Shown: piece after piece, positions 59,279 to 64,000 of the stretch
How the letters are laid out: every line of letters starts with the position of its first letter
Numbering within the stretch: the stretch's first letter is position 1
Source of the DNA: Streptomyces kurssanovii
Lineage (GTDB): Bacteria; Actinomycetota; Actinomycetes; Streptomycetales; Streptomycetaceae
Direction of reading: 5' to 3'
DNA length: 64,000 nt
NCBI RefSeq assembly: GCF_014649695.1
Contig: NZ_BMTN01000004.1
Coordinates: 372,001 to 436,000, forward strand
Translations under genes and position numbers: made by a program
The notes under the pieces: generated by a model
Told to the model about the DNA's origin: nothing
Databases searched by the model: none
The model's input: the letters and a program-made list of their open reading frames with translations, nothing else

Positions 59279-59310
59279 ATCGCACCGGTGCACACACTCG
59301 GGGACGCAGC

Positions 59311-59769
59311 ATGAGCGAACAGGTCGAGCTGACCGACATGGCCGACACCCGCCCCACCAAGATCATGTACGTGGCGGAGGCCACCGCTCACGGCGGCCGC
59401 GACGGCTATGTGACGAGCCACGACGGGCAGATCGAACTCCGCGTCGCCATGCCGCCCGCCCTCGGCGGCGACGGCCGCGGCACCAATCCGGAACAGCTCT
59501 TCGCCGCCGGCTACAGCGCCTGCTTCCACAACGCCCTGGTGCTCGTCGGACGCCGCGCGGGCCTCGACCTCACCGGCTCGACCGTCGCCGCCAAGGTCGG
59601 CATCGGGCCCAACGCGGCACGCGGGTACGGGCTCGCCGTCGCGCTCAACGTCTCGCTGCCGCTCGTGGACCAGGACCTCGCCGCGCGGCTCGTGGCCGCC
59701 GCCCACCAGGTCTGCCCGTACTCCAACGCCACCCGCGACAACATCGACGTCTCCATCGTCCTCAGCTGA
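59311..59769 (+). CDS. ohr: Organic hydroperoxide resistance protein Ohr
   Basis: A 152-residue thiol peroxidase that reduces organic and fatty-acid hydroperoxides. The two redox cysteines are visible in FAAGYSACFHNAL (peroxidatic, about residue 71) and AHQVCPYSNATR (resolving, about 135). The N-terminus MYVAEATAHGGRDGYV is typical. ATG 59311 is used. It lies directly downstream of ohrR and behind a TACAT palindrome, the standard regulatory arrangement. Confidence 0.94.
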   Translation: MSEQVELTDMADTRPTKIMYVAEATAHGGRDGYVTSHDGQIELRVAMPPALGGDGRGTNPEQLFAAGYSACFHNALVLVGRRAGLDLTGSTVAAKVGIGPNAARGYGLAVALNVSLPLVDQDLAARLVAAAHQVCPYSNATRDNIDVSIVLS

Positions 59770-59862
59770 CCCGCCGGGGGAGACCGCGGGGACCGACCCG
59801 CGGTCACAGTGGTCCGGACCACGTTGCACCATGGGGGGATGGATCGCAGCGAAGGAGCAGAC

Positions 59863-61029
59863 GTGGTGGACGTCCGGGGCACGGTGGCGGACGGCTACGA
59901 GGCGGTCGCGGACGCCTTCGCGCGCAACTTCGAACAGCGCGGCGAGCGCGGGGCGGCCGTCGCCGTCTACCGCGACGGGCGCAAGGTCGTCGACCTGTGG
60001 GCAGGCACCCGCGACGTGGACGGGCCCGAGCCGTGGGCGGTCGACACCGCACAGGTGGTCCGCTCCGCCACCAAGGGCGTCGCCGCGGCCGTCGTCCTCC
60101 TGCTCCACCAGCGCGGCCAGATCGACCTGGACGCGCCGGTCGGCACGTACTGGCCGGACTTCAAGGCGGCCGGCAAGGAACGCGTCCTCGTACGCCACCT
60201 CCTCGCACACCGCGCGGGCCTGCCCGTGCTGGACCGTCCGCTCACCCCCGCGCAGGCCGCGGACGGCGTCGGCGGACCGGCCGCGGTCGCCGCGCAGGCG
60301 CCCGTCTGGGAGCCGGGCACCGAGCACGGCTACCACGCGCAGACCTACAGCTGGCTGCTGGGTGAACTGGTGCGCCGGGTCACCGGACGCGGCATCGGCC
60401 GCTGGGTCGCGGAGGAGATCGCCCGCCCCCTCGGCCTCGACCTGTGGATAGGACTGCCCGGCGACGAGGCCCACCGGGTGGGCCGGCTCGGCCCCGTCGC
60501 GGAACCCCCGGCCGCGGAGGGCGGCGGCCTCCGGCTGCGCCCCAAGCGCTCCGTGGCGGAGGCGTACCGCGACCCCGCGTCCCTGACCCGCCGCGCCTTC
60601 GGGGCCATCGACCCGCTCCCCGACGAGAACGACCCCGCCTACCGCGCCGCCGAACTCCCCGCGTCCAACGGCATATCCACCGCCCGCGCACTCGCCCGTT
60701 TCTACGCCGCGACCATCGGCGACGTCGACGGCGGCCGCCGGCTCTTCGCGCCCGCCACGCTCACACTCGCCCGCACCGAGGAGTCCGCCGGACCCGACCG
60801 GGTCCTGGTGGTGCCCACCCGCTTCGGGCTCGGCTTCATGCTGCACGGCCCCGCGTCGCCGCTGCTCGGACCGGGGTCCTTCGGCCACCCCGGCCGCGGC
60901 GGCTCGCTCGGCTTCGCCGACCCCGAATCGGGCATCGCCCTCGGGTACACGACCAACGGCATGCGCAAGGGCGTTACCGCCGACCCCCGTGCCCAGGCCC
61001 TGATCAGGGCGGTACGTTCGGCCCTATGA
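59863..61029 (+). CDS. Serine hydrolase of the beta-lactamase/esterase (class C-like) family
   Basis: A 388-residue serine hydrolase. The SxxK motif is SATK in VVRSATKGVAAAV (about residues 72-84), and the Tyr motif is in YHAQTYSWLLGEL. The third motif region reads FGHPGRGGSLGFAD (about 346-359), with HPG in place of KTG, as in esterases of this group. No signal peptide is present, so it acts in the cytoplasm. GTG 59863 follows AAGGAG; ATG 59839 is an alternative. It overlaps the next SDR gene by ATGA (61026-61029). Confidence 0.87.
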   Translation: MVDVRGTVADGYEAVADAFARNFEQRGERGAAVAVYRDGRKVVDLWAGTRDVDGPEPWAVDTAQVVRSATKGVAAAVVLLLHQRGQIDLDAPVGTYWPDFKAAGKERVLVRHLLAHRAGLPVLDRPLTPAQAADGVGGPAAVAAQAPVWEPGTEHGYHAQTYSWLLGELVRRVTGRGIGRWVAEEIARPLGLDLWIGLPGDEAHRVGRLGPVAEPPAAEGGGLRLRPKRSVAEAYRDPASLTRRAFGAIDPLPDENDPAYRAAELPASNGISTARALARFYAATIGDVDGGRRLFAPATLTLARTEESAGPDRVLVVPTRFGLGFMLHGPASPLLGPGSFGHPGRGGSLGFADPESGIALGYTTNGMRKGVTADPRAQALIRAVRSAL

Positions 61030-61808
61030 GACGTTTCGAGGGCTACGGGGCACTGATCACCGGCGGCGCGCGCGGTATCGGCGAGGCCACGGCACGCAGG
61101 CTGGCGTCCGAGGGCGCGCGGGTCCTGATCGCCGACATCGACGCGGAAGCCGCGGAGCGGACCGCGGCCGGGATCGAGGGCGCGGCCTTCGTGCGCTGCG
61201 ACGTCGGTGACCGGGCGTCGGCGGAGGCGGCCGTGGCCCGCGCGGTGGACCACTTCGGTTCCCTGGACGTACTGGTCAACAACGCGTTCTCGGCCTCCCG
61301 GCACGTCGGGCCGTTCGAGGAACTGCCGGACGACGGCTGGCAGCAGGACCTGGACGTCACGCTCACCGGCGCGCTGCGATGCGCCCGGGCGGCGTGGCCG
61401 CACCTGGCCGCGCGTGGACGCGGCGCGATCGTCAACATCGGCTCCGTCAACGCCGAACAGGACTTCGGCGGCCACGCCTACAGTGCGGCGAAGGCCGGCC
61501 TGGCGTCGCTGACCCGCACGCTGGCGGGCGAGGGCGCCGCGCGCGGCATCCGGGTCAACCAGGTCAACCCCGGTACGATCCGCACCCGTTCCTGGGCGGG
61601 CCGGGAGAAGAGCCTCGAGGTCCTGAGCGGTGTCTACCCGCTCGGCCGGGTCGGCGAGCCCGAGGACATCGCCGCGGCGGTCGCCTTCCTCGCCTCACCG
61701 GACGCGGCGTGGGTCACGGGCACCACACTGCCGGTCGACGGCGGGCTGCTGGCCGTCAACACCGGATTCCGGCAGATGGTCGTGGACGAGCGCACAGCGG
61801 ACCGGTAG
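61026..61808 (+). CDS. Short-chain dehydrogenase/reductase (SDR)
   Basis: A 260-residue NAD(P)-dependent oxidoreductase of the classical type. It has the cofactor site LITGGARGIGEATARRLAS (about residues 10-28), DV in VRCDVGDR, an NNA motif in LVNNAFSAS (about 86-94), and the catalytic Tyr-x-x-x-Lys in HAYSAAKAGLASL (about 152-164). The ending VTGTTLPVDGGLLAV is also characteristic. It is translationally coupled to the serine hydrolase, suggesting a two-step conversion of an ester or lactone and its alcohol. Confidence 0.9.
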   Translation: MRRFEGYGALITGGARGIGEATARRLASEGARVLIADIDAEAAERTAAGIEGAAFVRCDVGDRASAEAAVARAVDHFGSLDVLVNNAFSASRHVGPFEELPDDGWQQDLDVTLTGALRCARAAWPHLAARGRGAIVNIGSVNAEQDFGGHAYSAAKAGLASLTRTLAGEGAARGIRVNQVNPGTIRTRSWAGREKSLEVLSGVYPLGRVGEPEDIAAAVAFLASPDAAWVTGTTLPVDGGLLAVNTGFRQMVVDERTADR

Positions 61809-61871
61809 GCGCTCCTGCGCGCCGCGGAGCACCGGCCGCCGGGGGAGCGCCCGCAGGTCGCCGCTGGACCG

Positions 61872-62756
61872 TCAGCCGGTCGTCAGCATCAGGCCGATGC
61901 CCGCCACCATCAGGACCGCCGCCGCGATCCGCGGGCCGCCGAAGCGTTCCTTGAAGAACAGCGCGCCGATCGCCGCGCCCACGATGATCGACGACTCGCG
62001 CAGCGCCGCGATGGGCGCGAGCGGCGCACGCGTCTGGGCCCAGAGCACCAGTCCGTACGCGGTGACCGCCATCGCCGCGCCCAGCAGCCCGCGCCCGGCG
62101 TACGGCAGCAGTTGGGGCCACAGCGCGGCCCGGCGGACGTATATCGCGTAGAGGACCAGCGGTATGCCCTCCAGGATCATCAGCCAGGCGATGTAACCGG
62201 CCGCCGTACCGCCCGCCCGCACGCCCATCCCGTCGATCACGGTGTACGCGGAGATCGACAGGCCCGTCGCGAGCGCGGCGGTCACCGCCGGCCAGTGCGG
62301 CCGCGGGGCCTCCCCCGCGCGGCCCGCGCCGGCCCGGCCGCCCAGCGGCAGGACGCCCCACACCGCGAGGCCGACGAGCCCGGCCGAGGCGACCACCACA
62401 CCGGCCAACTGCCCGCCGCTGACGCGTTCGTCGACGAACAGGGCGGCAGCCGCGGTCACCACCAGCGGGGCGGTGCCCCGGGCGATCGGATACACCTGGC
62501 CGAAGTCCCCCAGGCTGAACGACCGCAGCAGCAGCGCGTGGTAGCCGACGTGCAGGACCGCCGACGCGATCAGATACGGCCAGGCGCCGGCGGCCGGTAC
62601 CGGCACGAACGGCGCCATCAGCCCACCGATGACCGACGCCCCTCCGACGATCAGGGTGAAGACGACCAGCCGGTCCTTGATCCGGTGCGCGAGCGCGTTC
62701 CAGCCGGCGTGGGTCAACGCTGCGGCGAGGACCGCCCCGGTGACCAGAGGGGTCAC
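61872..62756 (-). CDS. EamA/DMT-family transporter
   Basis: A 294-residue membrane protein with about ten hydrophobic segments arranged as two EamA repeats. The first repeat ends near residue 140 and a Gly/Ala/Arg-rich loop joins the halves. The motif GDFGQVYPIARGTAPLVV (about residues 82-99) and its counterpart APIAALRESSIIVGAAIGAL fit the DMT superfamily. The substrate is unknown. GTG 62756 overlaps the stop of the upstream YbaK-type gene (GTGA), so the two are coupled. Confidence 0.85.
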   Translation of the reverse strand: MTPLVTGAVLAAALTHAGWNALAHRIKDRLVVFTLIVGGASVIGGLMAPFVPVPAAGAWPYLIASAVLHVGYHALLLRSFSLGDFGQVYPIARGTAPLVVTAAAALFVDERVSGGQLAGVVVASAGLVGLAVWGVLPLGGRAGAGRAGEAPRPHWPAVTAALATGLSISAYTVIDGMGVRAGGTAAGYIAWLMILEGIPLVLYAIYVRRAALWPQLLPYAGRGLLGAAMAVTAYGLVLWAQTRAPLAPIAALRESSIIVGAAIGALFFKERFGGPRIAAAVLMVAGIGLMLTTG

Positions 62757-63247
62757 GCGGTGCGCTCGCGGACGTCCACCAGAGAGCCGCCCGCGTGCGC
62801 GATCAGGGACTTCGGGTCGAGCGGGAAGACCGTGTGCGGGGTTCCGGCCGCCGCCCACACCACGTCGTGGTCGAGCAGCCCCCGGTCGGCCAGCACCCGG
62901 GTGCGGGTGCGGTGGCCGAACGGCGGGACGCCGCCGATCGCGTAGCCCGTCGTCTCGCGCACCAGGTCGGCGTCGGCGCGCTTCACGGACTCGGCACCGA
63001 GCTCCTGCCGTACCCGCTCCATGTCCACCCGCGACGAGCCGTCCATCAGTACGAGCACCGGCGCGCCGTCCGCGGTGAAGATCAGCGACTTGACGATCTC
63101 GCTGACGTCGCAGCCGATGGCCTCCGCGGCCTGCGCGGCGGTGCGGGTGGCGTCCGGGAAGCGGCGCACCGGCACGTCGAGACCGAGCTCCCGCAGGGCC
63201 TCGGCGAAACGGGGGTGGGCGCCGGTGGTGTCGTCATGAGTGCTCAT
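62753..63247 (-). CDS. YbaK/EbsC-type aminoacyl-tRNA deacylase
   Basis: A 164-residue protein of the YbaK/ProX editing-domain family, which hydrolyses mischarged aminoacyl-tRNA. Motifs are the conserved lysine in EIVKSLIF (about residues 50-57) and the GxxPPFGH segment GYAIGGVPPFGH (about 101-112). ATG 63247 is used. It is upstream of and coupled to the EamA transporter gene, a pairing whose reason is not obvious. Confidence 0.88.
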   Translation of the reverse strand: MSTHDDTTGAHPRFAEALRELGLDVPVRRFPDATRTAAQAAEAIGCDVSEIVKSLIFTADGAPVLVLMDGSSRVDMERVRQELGAESVKRADADLVRETTGYAIGGVPPFGHRTRTRVLADRGLLDHDVVWAAAGTPHTVFPLDPKSLIAHAGGSLVDVRERTA

Positions 63248-63302
63248 GGCCCGCACGCTAGCGGTAGCTGTACGGGCCATGCGAACGGTTTCGCCGCGTG
63301 GC

Positions 63303-64000
63303 TCAGCGCGCGTTCAGCACCCGGGCGACCGCGCTGCCCGCCGAGTCGCCGCCGTGTCCCCCGGCCTGCACGACCGCGGCGGCGGCCAGGTCGTCGGCGT
63401 AGCCGGTGAACCAGCTGTTGGAGTCGCCCTGGCCGTCGACCTCCGCCGAGCCGGTCTTCGCGCCCTTGTCGCCGCCGACGGACGCCATGGCCGCCGTAGC
63501 CGTGCCTGAGCCCACGGTGGCCGCGCGCATCATCTGCCGCAGGGACGCCGCCATCGAGGCCGGCAGCCGCTGCGCCGTCGCCAGTTCACGGTCGTCCAGG
63601 CTCTGCGGGACGATCACCGGCTGCTTGAAGCCGCCGTTCTTCACGGTCGCGGCGACGGACGCGACATTGAGGGCGTTCATCTGGATCTGGCCCTGGCCGA
63701 TGTACGAGGCGGCGGTCTCCGAGCCCGTCGACTCCGGGACCCTTCCGTCGACGGTGACGACGCCGGCCTTCCACTCGAGGCCGATGCCGAAGTACTTGGC
63801 GGCGGTCTCGCCGAGCGCCGTGCCCGCGGCGGCGCCCAGCGGCTTCACCGGTTTGATGAAGGTGGTGTTGCAGGACCGTGCGAAGGCCTGCTGGAACGTC
63901 GCGCCGGGGATCGAGAAGTCCTTGAGGTTGTGGAACTCTCGCTCCCAGGTGACCGTCGACGGGCACTCGACCGGCGAGTTCGGCCCCTTCACCAGCCCCT
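63303..64000 (-). CDS. Penicillin-binding protein, C-terminal transpeptidase part (runs off the window)
   Basis: The visible 230 or so residues are the end of a transpeptidase domain. The SxN motif is SCN in FARSCNTTFI, and the KTG motif is in GAKTGSAEVDG, followed by WFTGYADD. The active-site SxxK, the N-terminal dimerisation or NTF2-like domain and the membrane anchor lie beyond 64000. It should cross-link peptidoglycan outside the membrane. Similarity is to class B enzymes of actinobacteria; the class cannot be confirmed from this part alone. Confidence 0.88.
   Translation of the reverse strand, partial: GLVKGPNSPVECPSTVTWEREFHNLKDFSIPGATFQQAFARSCNTTFIKPVKPLGAAAGTALGETAAKYFGIGLEWKAGVVTVDGRVPESTGSETAASYIGQGQIQMNALNVASVAATVKNGGFKQPVIVPQSLDDRELATAQRLPASMAASLRQMMRAATVGSGTATAAMASVGGDKGAKTGSAEVDGQGDSNSWFTGYADDLAAAAVVQAGGHGGDSAGSAVARVLNAR

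Overview
The window is a stretch of Streptomyces-type chromosome. It has very high GC content, almost all true genes have G or C in third codon positions, and it carries the sporulation and division genes ssgE and sepX, a HrdD-type sigma factor and pSAM2-like conjugative genes. Most of it is ordinary core chromosome. Two places carry acquired DNA.

1-5.97 kb is the right end of an actinomycete integrative and conjugative element (AICE). In order it holds a truncated FtsK/SpoIIIE-type transfer protein, a run of small spread (Spd) and accessory proteins, a rolling-circle initiator (RepSA type), excisionase and tyrosine integrase. It ends at a tRNA-Arg(CCT) gene whose 3' end faces the integrase. 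The left end lies outside the window.

6-37.5 kb is core chromosome: two acyl-CoA/AMP ligases, a secreted M6-type protease, a TetR/efflux pair, a MarR/ring-opening dioxygenase pair with clear operators, and hrdD behind a textbook SigR promoter. A WYL regulator follows, divergent from an efflux pump with a perfect operator. Then come mscL, mtnP, a zinc-ribbon FmdB gene with a CIRCE-like (HrcA) element over its ribosome binding site, a K+/H+ antiporter that appears to start at CTG, a penicillin acylase and galU. A tight run follows: gephyrin-like glp (moeA homologue), moaC, moaB and rimJ-like, then sepX (glpR). This places a molybdopterin-like protein next to its presumed division receptor.

37.7-41 kb is a degraded island at a tRNA-Ala(CGC) gene. 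An 87-bp stretch (tRNA 3' half plus terminator) is repeated directly 1.85 kb downstream. Between the copies are an IS481-family remnant with recognisable ends and one intact gene for a secreted beta-barrel protein. A frameshifted FAD oxidoreductase pseudogene follows the second copy.

41-64 kb returns to core and semi-core genes: a secreted trypsin-like protease, xthA, a frameshifted conserved gene, a MerR-controlled three-gene oxidation operon (flavin monooxygenase, hydrolase, SDR), a tricorn-type protease, a TetR/MMPL pair with twin operators, and ssgE. Next is a nickel-type ECF transporter (nikMN-nikQ-nikO) behind a Nur-box-like site, whose last gene overlaps ohrR, followed by ohr. The window closes with a serine hydrolase/SDR pair, an EamA transporter with a YbaK-type deacylase, and the C-terminal part of a penicillin-binding protein.

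The most useful leads are the tRNA-Ala island, the nickel-transport/peroxide-sensor coupling, the CIRCE-like site at fmdB, the CTG-start antiporter, the large palindrome pair at 11.4 kb and the possible leader peptide overlapping sepX.
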